Below are positions 41,058 to 52,294 of a stretch of 64,000 bases of DNA, in pieces; the first letter of the stretch is position 1, and every line of letters starts with the position of its first letter. The DNA lies in the NCBI GenBank assembly GCA_013368325.1, contig JAACJK010000109.1, positions 930,001-994,000 of the forward strand. The letters are read 5' to 3'. The translations under genes were made by a program, and so were the position numbers. This stretch comes from Ephemerocybe angulata (Eukaryota > Basidiomycota > Agaricomycetes > Agaricales > Psathyrellaceae). The notes beneath the pieces are model-generated. The model worked only from the letters and a program-made list of their open reading frames with translations, was not told the DNA's origin and ran no database searches.

Positions 41058-41336
41058 AGACAACTGGTTCCATAGTACATCGCGCCTGCGGTAGTGCTTT
41101 AATTGCATGATAGATCTATATGTAATAAGATAATGAGGCGGGAGTTCACAGAATGCCAATGCGCACCAACAGAGGTTCCTAACACTATGTCCTTCCCCCC
41201 TTTCCAGTAGAATGAGTATCGAGTTCCATCCAAAATGCTTATAAGGACAACGATATTGGCGGTGAGATGCATCCGCAGCAGGATTCCATAAATCAAGGAG
41301 AAAAAGCAGGCCGGCCGTGAAAGCAGCGTAAAGATA

Positions 41337-42513
41337 TCAGGAAATCAAAATCTTGACTGTTGAAGAGGGCGCTGGCTGTGGCGAAGTGTGGTTGTCGACG
41401 GCAGCCTTCTTCTTTTTACGGCGTCTTCTCTTCTTCTTCGGACTTGAGGGCGTGGATTTCGTGTTTCCGTCATCAGACTCGTTATCGCTGGATATTTCGT
41501 GCAGGTTCAAGATGGGTTTGTTCAGAAAATCCCCAGGGAGGTTTGAGCTTGACGGTATATCTCTGGGTTTCACTAAAGCTGCGGTTGACAGGCGTATATG
41601 AGGATTCGAAGCAGAGGGAAGAGACAGGTCTGGTTCACTGTTAGCATGCTCATAACTTCATGGCAAAGGGAGGAGACCGTACCATTGCTCGCTCCAGAAC
41701 TTGTCGAGAGGACGTCAAGCTTAAGGCTTTCCTCAGCTGTACAAGGTAAACTGGTAAATACGGCGAAGAGAGAAGAGGAGTGAGTATTGCTCTGACCTTC
41801 CCGAGCTTTTCTCGGCGATGGAGGCTTGTTTTGTGTCGCGATGGGTGCTGTCGGGGATACCGAACGGGAAATTTCAGAGTCACCATTTGTCGACGATTTG
41901 ATAGTGGCTTCGGAAGTGGTGGGGGCCTTGGGCTTCCTCTTTTTCTTCTTGGGGGAGGTTTCAATCGTTTCTTCTTCAGTGGGACCAGGGGATGCGTGCT
42001 TCTCTTGACGCTCTTTTGGCTGCGATGGTCCCGGTGCGACGGCGAGCACAGACGACTTCTTCTTATTGGGTTTCGCGAATGGGTCGATTTTCACTTTCTT
42101 CTTGATTGCACCTCCCCGGCTCTCTTCTTCGTCATCCTCCTCGTCCCTCTTCTTCATAGCGTCCACCTCTTCTTGCTCTCGGGATCTTTTCTTCCCGATG
42201 AGTTGTCCTTTAAGCCTGATAGTCTCTCGAGGCAAGGAAGTGTGTTCGGAAGGAGCTGCACCGACACCCAATCTACCACAAACACGACCCTTGAGCTAGG
42301 AAGGTGGAATCTAGAAATTGATATGCCTTACCTTGGACGACGACTTGTAGCTTCCAGTAGCTCCTTCTCCAAATCCCTCGATCTCGAGCTCCCAGTCTTC
42401 TTCTGCGGCTTCACCCAGGATGACACCAAGCTTGTTGCAAATGACATAGAGAGGTCGATCTGTGCCTGGAGGCTCTCCAATGATATCGCATCCTCGTCAA
42501 TTTCACCACTCAT
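41337..42513 (-). CDS. Lysine-rich nuclear/nucleolar protein (DUF3245-like)
   Basis: The protein starts at 42513 with 'IDEDAISLESLQAQIDLSMS', followed by 'SSWVKPQKK'. This short helical segment resembles the conserved N-terminus of fungal DUF3245 proteins (PF11595). The rest is low-complexity, with several KKKRK/KKRRRRKKKKK clusters (likely nucleolar localisation signals), acidic DEEDDEEE runs and Ser/Pro patches. Three introns or so join the exons, and the gene ends at 41337 with 'STVKILIS'. No enzymatic motif is present. It diverges from Gemin2 across 182 bp. I regard the family match as likely but not certain, and a function in ribosome biogenesis is only an inference from composition. Confidence 0.72.
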
Positions 42514-42695
42514 GGTGATATGTAGAAGTAAGTTAAAGTGGAGGTCAGAGGAAAGTTGACTCTTGACCCTAAGAGGCGCACGCGGACTCTAAAACTGATA
42601 TGATCGCCGGTGGGTTGCCGGTAAACAAAACGGCCTTCAGCGCCTCAGGTGCCCCGTTGTAACCTCCACCTATACCTATTACCAACAACTTACGA

Positions 42696-43976
42696 ATGGC
42701 ACCCTCAAATTCAAAGCGAAAAAGAGGGGGTGACTCGGATGAAGAAGAAGCGTCATTTGGGAAGCAGATACTCCCTGTCGCAAACTTGCCCCTGGACTTC
42801 GAGGGCGTGCCAGTAGATGGAATGCAGTATCTCTTTACTGTGCGGTAAGCACCAAATATGTGCTCCCGTGCTTCATCTGACAAGCATTCAGACGCGATGC
42901 ACAACGCCTTCCCGGATTCACGCGTGTTCAAAACCCTTTCTCAGCACCAGAACCAGCGCTACCGCAGCCCGGGTCAAGGCAATCTGGCGGGCACCCTGCT
43001 ATTCCATCAGAGGAGTGGTGCATCATCCTCGAAACCAGGTTTCAGAACTTGAGAGCGGTGAGCGCTGTAACCTACCCATTGGAGTAACTATCTAATCTCC
43101 GTGGTAGAACCTAAACCAACCGACATCGCATATTGGTCCGAGGGAGGAACCTGGTCGGCGCGTAATGCCAGACAAGAAAGAGCGAGATCTGTGGTGGGCG
43201 TTCCTTGAGGGTAAGCCTGAGGAGGAGTGGAACCTCAACAAAAAGTCCAAGAAGCAGCAGCAAAAGGTTCAAGGGAAGAGGCCAGGGCATGGCCTACGGG
43301 CATGGGCCGACGAACCGGAACAGGAGGAGCCAACCCAGGTCATCATCTACGAATCTTCCCTTCTAAACGACGAGGGTGAAGTGGAAGAAGTCCTTAAACC
43401 TGACCCTTCAGAACTCCTCCCAACACCGAGTGGTACTCCTGCGCCCTCCGATTCTCCTGATAGCGCCTTGGATCATGAACCTGTGGACTCCCAGCCGATA
43501 TCGATACCTCGAGAGCCTTCAGTACGGGTTCTCAAACTTATTGACGAGGTGAGTCAGGGCTCGTGTTTGCAGGTAAACCCTACTAACCGCGTCAACAGCC
43601 CACCGCTCTCCACCTACTGATGTACTTTACTCACTGGATTAACAATCATGTCCAAAAATCAGACCAAGGTGTCTTCCCGCCGAGGAACTCTCATGCTCGC
43701 TGGATATTTGCTCTCTTATCCAGGGTAGACACTTTCGTCACCGCTGATGATATGAACCTCCTTCGAAATTTAGCGCGCGCTTGCTTGGCTCTCCTCAGGT
43801 GCCTCATAGAACGGCAACTGGCACCCTCAACCTCGAAGGCAGCCGAACTACCGGACGCAATTTCGAAGGAGTCGTGCTGGATAATTATATCCATAATTGT
43901 GCATGTATGGAAGCAGAAGGACTTATGGATGGACGCGGAGAGTATGCTCGCTAGATTCCCAGTTACGCCGATGTAA
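42696..43976 (+). CDS. Gemin2/SIP1 (Brr1-type) snRNP assembly factor
   Basis: Gemin2 family proteins bind the Sm ring and help assemble spliceosomal snRNPs. The N-terminus has 'FGKQILPVANLPLDFEGVPV' followed by DGMQYL, and then 'QRLPGFTRVQNPF'. After an acidic Pro/Ser linker come 'PTALHLLMYFTHWINNHV', 'HARWIFALLSRVDTFVTADD' and 'MNLLRNLARACLALLRCLI', the SIP1-domain core. The end 'DAESMLARFPVTPM' is at 43976. Exons join at 42845-42890 (acceptor TTCAG), after 'RFQNLRA' and before 'PTALHLL', all in frame. Length is about 365 residues, longer than many homologues because of the linker. Confidence 0.87.
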
Positions 43977-44057
43977 CCCACTCCTGATGTATGATAACCC
44001 ACTATTCCTTTGCTTGGTGTGAATGATGATAACGGGTTGCATTCGGCAGTTATCTGG

Positions 44058-45067
44058 TCACTTCGTCGCCTCGCGAACCATCTGTCCGAGATTGATGTCG
44101 CGTCACAAAACGTTGCAATTGGGGAACCCATGGGGGATCGTCTCACCAATCGTATTTCGACCCTGGAGCCTTCGGATTCAAGAATGACGTTGTCGACAAC
44201 GTTGAAGCCACGGCCCTTGTAGAATGCCACGTTCTCTGGCCCGCATTCCAGGAAGCACCCTTGCCCTGAGAGGTCCGCCTTCGCGCCGTTAGTCTATGCG
44301 AAATAATCTTGCGCGACCTCATACCAGTTTGAGCAATGTGTCAAGCAAACGACCTGCATATCCCCTTTTCTGGTGCTCTGGGTGGGTAAAGACTGCATTG
44401 ATCCAAAACATCTCGTCCTTCCTCTGTCCCAAATTGTCCTGGCGCATTCTCTCCATCTTGGCATTCGCATCGGCTGCTCTCTATGGTCAGTTTGAATTTT
44501 ATGATCAGCTGTGTAATGTGACTCGCAATTCGCGCTTGGAGTATACCTTCAGGCCTGTCACTGCCGATGGTAACCATTCAACGAAGCGTATGGCCTGCGA
44601 AGCCAGATATCCAGATTTCCTCGTACTCTTGGAGGGTGTCCTGAAAGAGGATGCTTCAAGCTCCATGTCGTGCATATAGATAGGTTGGACGTACGCGACC
44701 AAAACAGATGCTCCTCCATCAATCACAAGAACAATCTTGGTGAGGCCATAAAGCAGTAGAGCCCCGAAATGCGCGTATACCATCTTGCTTTGCTCTGGTG
44801 GCGTTCGAAGGTCCTTTCGGGGTGGCATGCGCTCATTAGCGAGATACAATGTATGGACGGTCGGTATTTACAGCACTGAGATACTTCATCAGAAGATCGT
44901 TCTCAAAGGCTTTAGTCCAGCTGTCCGCAGCTTTCCACCTGTATTCTATGGTGAGGATTTTTCGGGTTAGCAGGGCAGCAAAGGCTATGAATTGACCAAC
45001 CAGACTTCATAAGCTCGACATCGAGCCCCTCCTCGTCGATGAACTTCGTCAGGAACTTTACGTCCAT
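44058..45067 (-). CDS. GNAT family N-acetyltransferase, tandem copy 1
   Basis: This GCN5-related acetyltransferase uses acetyl-CoA on an unknown small molecule or protein. Exons read 'MDVKFLTKFIDEEGLDVELM', then 'WKAADSWTKAFENDLLMKYL' and 'LLLYGLTKIVLVIDGGASVL'. The acetyl-CoA motif A follows in 'MFWINAVFTHPEHQKRGYAG' (R/Q-x-x-G-x-G/A), then 'GPENVAFYKGRGFNVVDN'. A last small exon after a donor at 'EIRL' gives MVREATK and a stop at 44058, overriding a longer unspliced frame that would run into Gemin2. The same architecture, including the terminal small exon 'M(V/I)RE', occurs in the next gene. There are six or seven exons. The middle exons (44500-44720) are the least certain. Confidence 0.8.
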
Positions 45068-45339
45068 TATACACTCGAAGAACGGTCGTCACGGTTCAAG
45101 CAAGAATGCTGAAAGACGTGCCATTTTCCAAAAGACTCGGGCATCGGGCTCATGAGGTCCTGAACTGCTGTGCAACTCGACGCTTTCTCGGAGTTACATA
45201 ATCTCCCATGGTCCTACCAACTGGACTCGAGTCTCGTAAGAGATACAGTACAGCCTGAGATCAGTGGGCTGTTCATATTCTGGGTATAGAGGGAGTACAT
45301 GCTCAGGCCTCAGGCCTCAGGTTGAAGGTATATATAAGG

Positions 45340-46445
45340 TCATGCCTTTAGCAATACGGGTTCACGTATCATCTAAGAAAAGGGAGGAGTCAAATGGGTT
45401 AGTTGACCCCATGTACACCGTCGTTCCAATACATTCGACTCACAACTTGGACGATAATAGGATCCTTGTTCCAGTTGAGGTTACCCTCACCAAGATGTAT
45501 GTCTCCTACAGCCCTGAACCCGTGCGAATTATAGAACGGTTCATTGAGGATATTACTAGAAACAAGCCAGCTGGAAAGGCCCTTGGAGTCGGCCTTAGAC
45601 CACCGCAGGAATAAGCACTGCTCCCGGGAAGGTAAACTATTCAAGAGGCTCACCAGGTTTGTCACCTTTGCGAGGAGGGCGCTTCCATACCCATGCCCTT
45701 GACACTCCGGTGAAGTAGCAATCAGTGGGATATGCAACATGCTCTTAGACTCGTCACCGATCTTCTCGGCGATGACAATCTTTATCTTGCTGTCGTACTC
45801 ATTTTGGCGCTGCGATGAGAGAAGAGTCTAAGCATACGATTGCGCCCACGGAATGACGAACAAGTCGGCGAACCTTGCGTGCCTCCTCGTTCCTAACCAG
45901 CTTCTTGTTGAAGGCCAGTACTCGTGAAAATGCCCAAGCCAAGAACTTGATCTTCAGATTTGGGGGGACATCCGAAGGAACTTGGCTTCAGCACAATGGC
46001 CCAACATCAGTGCCCGAGTCTGAGTCAGTCAATAACTGACACTTACGCAGTCACGATTGCGGAACCTTGGTCGATTGTCAGAACCAGTTGGGATCTGATC
46101 CACAACATAAAACCAAGTGCCATTGTGGCCCGTTTCCGAAAGATCCTTGTAGGAGTTTCCTTGAGATCCTACGGCAAGAGAAAGTCCCGGTCAACTCTAA
46201 GCGCCAAGGTACTGTTTCATGAGCTTACAGCGTTCATGTATGAGACCAGGGGATCAGCCAGAAAGGCCCGATCCCAGGTCCTGACCGCTTTCCAAATGTC
46301 CCCTGACAGACCCGCTTCAGGTGAGCGAAACGCCGAGGAGTATCAAAGATGGCGTACTGTCCCTCAAGAATTCGACCCGGGCCCCCTTGTCTGACCCCAG
46401 TGAGTTCCAACCAAATAATAACTCCTGGGCGTCGGTACCTGCCAT
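45340..46445 (-). CDS. GNAT family N-acetyltransferase, tandem copy 2
   Basis: This is a second GNAT gene, about 270 bp upstream of the first and in the same orientation. I read 'MAGTDAQELLFGWNSLGSDK' from 46445, then 'IWKAVRTWDRAFLADPLVSY' and 'GFMLWIRSQLVLTIDQGSAI'. The acetyl-CoA binding motif is 'HIPLIATSPECQGHGYGSAL' (Q-G-H-G-Y-G), followed by 'SSWLVSSNILNEPFYNSHGF' and a final small exon 'MIREPVLLKA' ending at 45340. The intron after the alanine in 'SYMNA' matches the position of the intron after 'KYLSA' in copy 1. The substrate is unknown. Exons between 45770 and 46070 are less certain. Confidence 0.78.
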
Positions 46446-47957
46446 CTGTTAAAGTAGAATATTCTGAGCCAGGGGAGCTCTGTTCTGCACTTTTGCTCCC
46501 TGATATACAGAGAGATTTCCGCAGTCAGACTTACTGCGGTTGGAGAAGATGCATTATGGGCGGCCTATCTGCTGTTTCTCATATGATGAACTTCTTTTGG
46601 TGCATGTGATGGAATGAGCATCGGTACCGTGACGAGCTGGCACCTTTGACAATCATAATTCCGGTCGTAACAGCGTCCTAGAATTGCCCGAGCCCAGCTA
46701 TCAAGCTATGTAGATGAAACCTCATCCCCTGAAAAGAAGGCTTCGCAAGGCCGAAAGTTAATGCACGGGGTTGAGACATGCGGCCTTCCAAGGTACAAGT
46801 GCGCGCCGGTATGTTTGGAATTACTACGAAGGGGAACGCCGATACGGGCTGCATCTTGAAACTGGAACGGCGTAATTCTGTTGCCATAGTGCGTACATAG
46901 GCTAATTAAGATAAGTCTGGCCCATACTAGGACTCGGGGAAAGGACTTACGATATGCACCGGTGAGGGCAGATCTGAGCACTGGCAGAATGCGGTTCGAG
47001 GCACACATTGCCTCATGCAGATCCCGCAAAGCAGTGTTTCCCCGGTGCCACTGACTACCATATTTTTTGTAACCTTGACCGATCGTCAACTGGATTTTCC
47101 AATGCAGCTAGGAGCATGGGTCGCCAGTGCAGCATGTCCAGGCTGTCGTGGAACTGTTTCAGCAGGTTCATGAAAGTTTAGGTCAAGCAAGGTCACATCA
47201 AATAATTTCATCAATCCCAGCAAGTTAGGGGCTATGAGGCCCTGGCTTACATCCGTCCAGCCATCATACTAGCACCTACTCTGCTACACCAACACTAAGG
47301 GCGCTAGCTGCAGCGGTGGGAGTACCATGGTATAGCGGCACCGGGCAGAGTCACAAGCATCAACTGCAGGTCTAATAGTAAACTGAGGACAAGTTGGGGC
47401 TTAATCCACAGATTCCAGAGGTTAGAGCACGGGCCCAACTGTTAACTAGGAGCCGAGGGCTGCATAATAAGTTAGTCGGAAGTATGGATTTGCGTATGTA
47501 TCTCGTCCATTTCAACTGAAGCATGGTTGACAATCTGGCTCACCGCGAACCAAGTTCTAACTCATCTTTCGCAATGAGGACGTTGCCCCGAAATTTCGAA
47601 ATGTACAGGCCCCAGTTAGATAAACTAGTAGGCGATAATAGACTCAGATAGAGTGCCGTGCAGCTTTATATTGCTGCCACTTGGCCTTTTCATTTTGTTG
47701 TCATTGTTTTACAAGTTCGAAGCCTTTTCCCTGGTCCCTCCCAACCAGCCAGAGTGCAGCCGGCTACTTACCGGCTACCAAAGTAACCAGTGAGCTCCAT
47801 TGAGACACCGCGTCACTTCCACTCACCCTTCGACCAACAAGACCACCACCCTTTTGACGCTGAACGGCCGACTCCCTCTTCTTCCAAGGCCTCAAACCGC
47901 CTTCCGTACCCTATTATACGCGGGTGACTTGCTGTATAGACTCTCAAGGCCACTTTC
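46446..47957. other. Gene-poor stretch upstream of synaptojanin
   Basis: This 1.5-kb stretch has no supported gene. Minus-strand frames at 46678-47089 are open but show no convincing family motif and no coherent splicing. The right end (about 47690-47957) is CT-rich and is probably the synaptojanin promoter and leader. Confidence 0.4.
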
Positions 47958-50900
47958 ATGTATCTGTATCTCTCCAATGCCCCCAGGACCCTCTATTTGA
48001 TCACCGATACTCAAGATGAGAAGCAGGGAAGACCGCGGCGCGCCCTAGTCTTCAGAGCCGCTGAAGGGAAGGACCAGGCTATTGTTGAATTTCTTCGTGC
48101 AGAAGAAGTCGATATTGGCGGCCTAGTTCGACTCTCTAATCGAATAGTGAAGGGCTGTCTTGGATTGATTTCGGTTGAACAAGGTGCGTCGCATCGAAGG
48201 CAGTAGCAATCTGGTTTACGACGAACCATCTCCCAGAAATATTTCTCGCTGTCGTAACCAGTGCAACAGAAGTTGGAAACACGCGACCAGCCGCTCCCCA
48301 GACCGAATCCGTTGCCAAAATCCACGAAGTTTCGTTCTACAGCTTGACGACGTCCACCTGGGACGATCTCTCAGCAGCGAGCGAAGGTCTCATCAGCCCA
48401 GATGCTGTGAACGATAGCTTCAACCCAGGCTACACCACTGGACCGCAAGTTTTTGAGCACCCGTGCATGCCCTTGACTAAGATCATCTCCTCTGGGTCTT
48501 TCTACTACGCTTACGACACGCCTTGGGATCTGTCGTCTAGACTTTCTGTGCGTTTAACGCGCAGCTCTCGGGAACCATATGCTTCTAGGGACATCGGGAC
48601 CTTTGACGAGAGATTTGTGTGGAATGAGTATATCATCCGTAGTCTCTTAGATTTCCGGAGCAGGTTGGACCATGATGAGAGGTCAGATTTGGATCGATGC
48701 CATTTCCTTGTGAGTTCGTATGGCATCCTGCTCTCCATATTATCCGCTAATTCTCCGGGTCTAAGATCCTCGCAATTCAGGGATACGTGGGCGTCTTCAC
48801 AATGGGTCTACCAGCGCCTCCCACCAACGGAACTCCCGCTGTTGCGACCCTGGCTCTAATCTCCCGCCTTGGTTGGAAACGTGCCGGGACGAGGTTCAAC
48901 ACACGAGGTGTAGATGATGACGGGAATACCGCCAACTTTGTGGAGGTATGCATCCCACCGACCTAGTTCAAGAATTACAACCTGAGATCACAACAGACGG
49001 AAACTATATTCAGCACGGACCAGCACTGTGTGAGCTATACACAAGTGCGCGGAAGCGTCCCGTGTATGTATTCTATATCAAATAGCAAAAGCCTCCATCC
49101 AATTCAAGCATTACATTTTCTAGTATTCTGGGAACAGCAAGGCCTTCAAACGTTTGGGCACAGAATACAGATCACACGGCCCCATGCATCTCAGCCAGCA
49201 TTTGAGCGGCATTTGCTCCAGTTGATGGAAGAATACGGGTCACTCCATGCTGTTAACCTTCTGGGTCAAAAAGAGAACGAAGCCTCGTTGACCAACGCGT
49301 ACGCCCACCATTTGGCTCGTGCGAGAAATGTACTTGGAGACGAGCTTGGAATCACCCACTTCGACTTTCATAATCAAGTCAGGGTGGGCGGACATGACAG
49401 CGTCATGAGAGAGCTTGTGTATGTTTACATTCTTGTCCGCACGACGCGAAAAAAAGTACTAACTAAATCCTGCTAGTCGCATAGAAAGTATCAAGGACCA
49501 CATTGACAAGTTTGGTTTCACAATGTGTGATGCAGACACCGATGAGATTGTAACAGACCAGAAAGGCGTCTTCAGGACTAATTGCCTTGACTGGTGAGCC
49601 ATGCAGTCTATGTAACCAGCATGAAGCTGATTGGCGTAGCCTTGACAGAACCAACTTCGTCCAAGACATCCTGTCTCGTACAACTCTCGACGAGTATCTA
49701 AGCCTTGTGAGGCGGGAATGGCGCTTATCCACCACGCTGTGGAACCACCATCGAGAGCTGTGGGCCGAGAACGGGGACGCGCTTTCTCGGTTGTATGCCG
49801 GAACGGGGGCCCTGAATACCAGTTATACAAGGACTGGAAAGCGCACGCTTGCAGGTGGGGACGTGGTTACCCATGGTCACTCCAATCACTAAGATCCAAC
49901 ACTAATCACTGCTCGATGATAGGGATGTTGTCGGATGCAACGAAGAGCGTATCGAGAGCCTATATTAATAACTTCCAGGACAAAGACAAGCAGTCCGCCA
50001 TTGATATGTTTCTGGTGCGTGGTACGCGACACCATGGTGCATTTTTCAGGTTCCAATTTTCTGCCAGGGGAATCTCAGCAACCAGCGCCAGGTGTCGATC
50101 TTTGACCCTATTCACGATTCCGTCAAGGCTGCATTAGAACAGAGGCTCTCTGAGTATTCGACCACCAAACAGTGTACGTTCTTGATAGGTACTTGGAATG
50201 TGAACGGAAGGGTAAGTCCCCAAATAACCTTAGTCGATCCCGTGCTCATGCTCGCATACATGAAGCCTCCGTCTGGCGAATCCTTGAACGACTGGTTGTT
50301 TCCGCCACAAAGTACGTCCATATTCCGGATTACAATCGCGACCTAAACTAATTGAGGTATTATATATACTAGGTCCTTCCGAGTACGTTTGGAAGTTGTA
50401 CTTTCACCTTGTGGGCTAACACCCCCATGTAGGCCTGATATGTTTGTTCTGGGGTTCCAAGAAATCGTCCCTTTAACTGCGCAACAAATAGTCCAAACTG
50501 ACCCTGAGAAGCGGTACGCCTTTCGCCCAGGATATTATGCATGTCAACTCAATCTACTTCGCGCTATAGCTTAGTTTGGGAGAGAAAGCTGCTGGACACC
50601 CTTGACAGAAGGCCGAACAAAAAGGCGAATTATGTTTTGCTTCGGAGTGAACAAGTGCGTTGAGCTTTTTACTCACCCATTTACTCATCTCATCCGTCAT
50701 GCAGCTCGTGGGGACGGCTTTAATTATCCTTGTCAAGTCGGAGCTTACATCTGTTATTCGTAATGTCGAGGCTACGAGTCGAAAGGTGTGTTCCAAAAGT
50801 GCTTCCACTTCCTCAGAAAAATGACACCGCTGCCAGACAGGCCTTCGTGGTATGTCTGGGAACAAAGGGGCCGTTGGTATCCGGCTGGACTACCACGACA

Positions 50901-52148
50901 CAAGCTTTTGCTTCCTCACTGCCCATCTGGCTGCCGGACATGCCAACATCGAGGAACGTAACGCTGATTACCGAACGATTGCGGAGCATCTACATTTTTT
51001 GAGAGGCAAGACAATACAAAGCCACGAGTATGTTTGGCACACAACTCTTTTTGACCATTTTCTAATGCGACAACTCTTCAGAAACGTTGTCTGGTTGGGG
51101 GACATGAACTATCGAGTAGACTTGGATTATCATTCGGCGGTATCTCTTGCAGAGATTGACGATTTTGATACACTTCTGGGAGCAGATCAGGTTGGTCTCC
51201 TTACATGTACATTCAATGGACTCTAGACTAACTTTGTAACAGCTAAAGCAAGCCATTGACATTCAACAAGCCTTTGTTGGGTACGAAGAAGGCCCTGTCC
51301 TCTTCCGGCCGACCTATCGTTACGACCTTGGCACCGATAATTATGACACTAGTGAGAAGATGCGCATCCCAGCGTGGACTGGTAAGCTTCGTTCAGTACC
51401 CTTTGCCCGAATTTATTTTGACTAGGGACAGACCGGATTCTTTACAGAGGCAACCAACTCGACCTCGCGGTCTACTCCCGCAGCGAATTATACGGGTCAG
51501 ACCACAAACCAGGTTCGTACTTTTATTTTTTGTTTCTGTGGCATGAAAGACGAGGCTAATGCACCCTCTAATTCAGTTTTTGCCATTTTCCGTGCGGAAG
51601 TCCGTATCATCGACCCCGTGAAGAAGGCCATGATGTCGCGCATGCTGCTGGAGAGCGTGAACTCATCCGACCACGGAGAGTTGTTGGTCGATAAACTGAA
51701 AGAAACTATCTTGCCGAAAACACTTGGAGATTGTAAGGAAGAACTACTTCGATACGACTGTCGACTTACTTGGCTTTGTTTATAGTACCCCCTCCTAGTA
51801 CAGACCAGGCAGCATGGTGGGATGCTTCAGGTAAACCCCTCATCAACTAGACCTGGACAACCGCTAACCCTTTGAGCATTACTTGCCAATTCAGGTGGTG
51901 TTGTACCCCTGCACGAGTACCCAGATCTGAACACCTTGAAGAAAGGCAACCCTTTCGACTCTCCCGAACCTGAATCCCCATTGTCGTCCTCGCCGACAAC
52001 ATCAGACGAGGAGCTCTACACCCATGCTCTAACCTTGCAAACCCCCATCACACCAACACCACAGACAGTTCGTCGTGCGCCGCCACCACCACCGGTGCGA
52101 GTGAATGGAGTAGGAGAACCTACAGATCATGGCCAGACGAGCAGTTGA
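47958..52148 (+). CDS. Synaptojanin-like phosphoinositide phosphatase (Sac1 + 5-phosphatase)
   Basis: This polyphosphoinositide phosphatase removes phosphates from PI(4,5)P2 and PI3P/PI4P during endocytosis and actin-patch turnover (INP51-53 family). The Sac1 domain covers the first half, from '[17 protein letters not shown]' to the CX5R motif in '[18 protein letters not shown]'. The 5-phosphatase domain follows, from '[11 protein letters not shown]' through '[15 protein letters not shown]', '[20 protein letters not shown]', '[17 protein letters not shown]' and '[13 protein letters not shown]' to SDHKPVFAIF. The tail has an NPF motif ([11 protein letters not shown], near 51944-51976), a known EH-domain ligand, and a proline-rich PPPPPPV segment. 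About eighteen exons encode roughly 1050 residues. The order and motifs are complete. Confidence 0.93.
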
Positions 52149-52294
52149 CAAGTTCTAGATACCTTGTACCAATAGATTGATACACTTGACAGGACAATAG
52201 AGACATAGCTAACATCAGACGCGAGGCATGAGAACATGAGTACAGGGTAGTGGACATGCAGTCAAGCTCAAACGGAATAAACACGAAAAGACAC

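Noticed and set aside
43691..44057. Long unspliced C-terminal extension of GNAT copy 1 overlapping Gemin2
   Set aside because: A GTGAGA donor and an acceptor before ATGGTTCGC give the family-like ending MVREATK; the extension is an antisense frame of Gemin2.
45302..45323. Short tandem repeat of CTCAGGC (three copies)
   Set aside because: It is too short and isolated just beyond the GNAT copy 2 stop codon; probably chance.
46678..47089. Open minus-strand frames with a GYKKYG motif that recalled a cytochrome P450 N-terminus
   Set aside because: No heme-binding, I-helix or ExxR motif follows, and no exon chain could be built.
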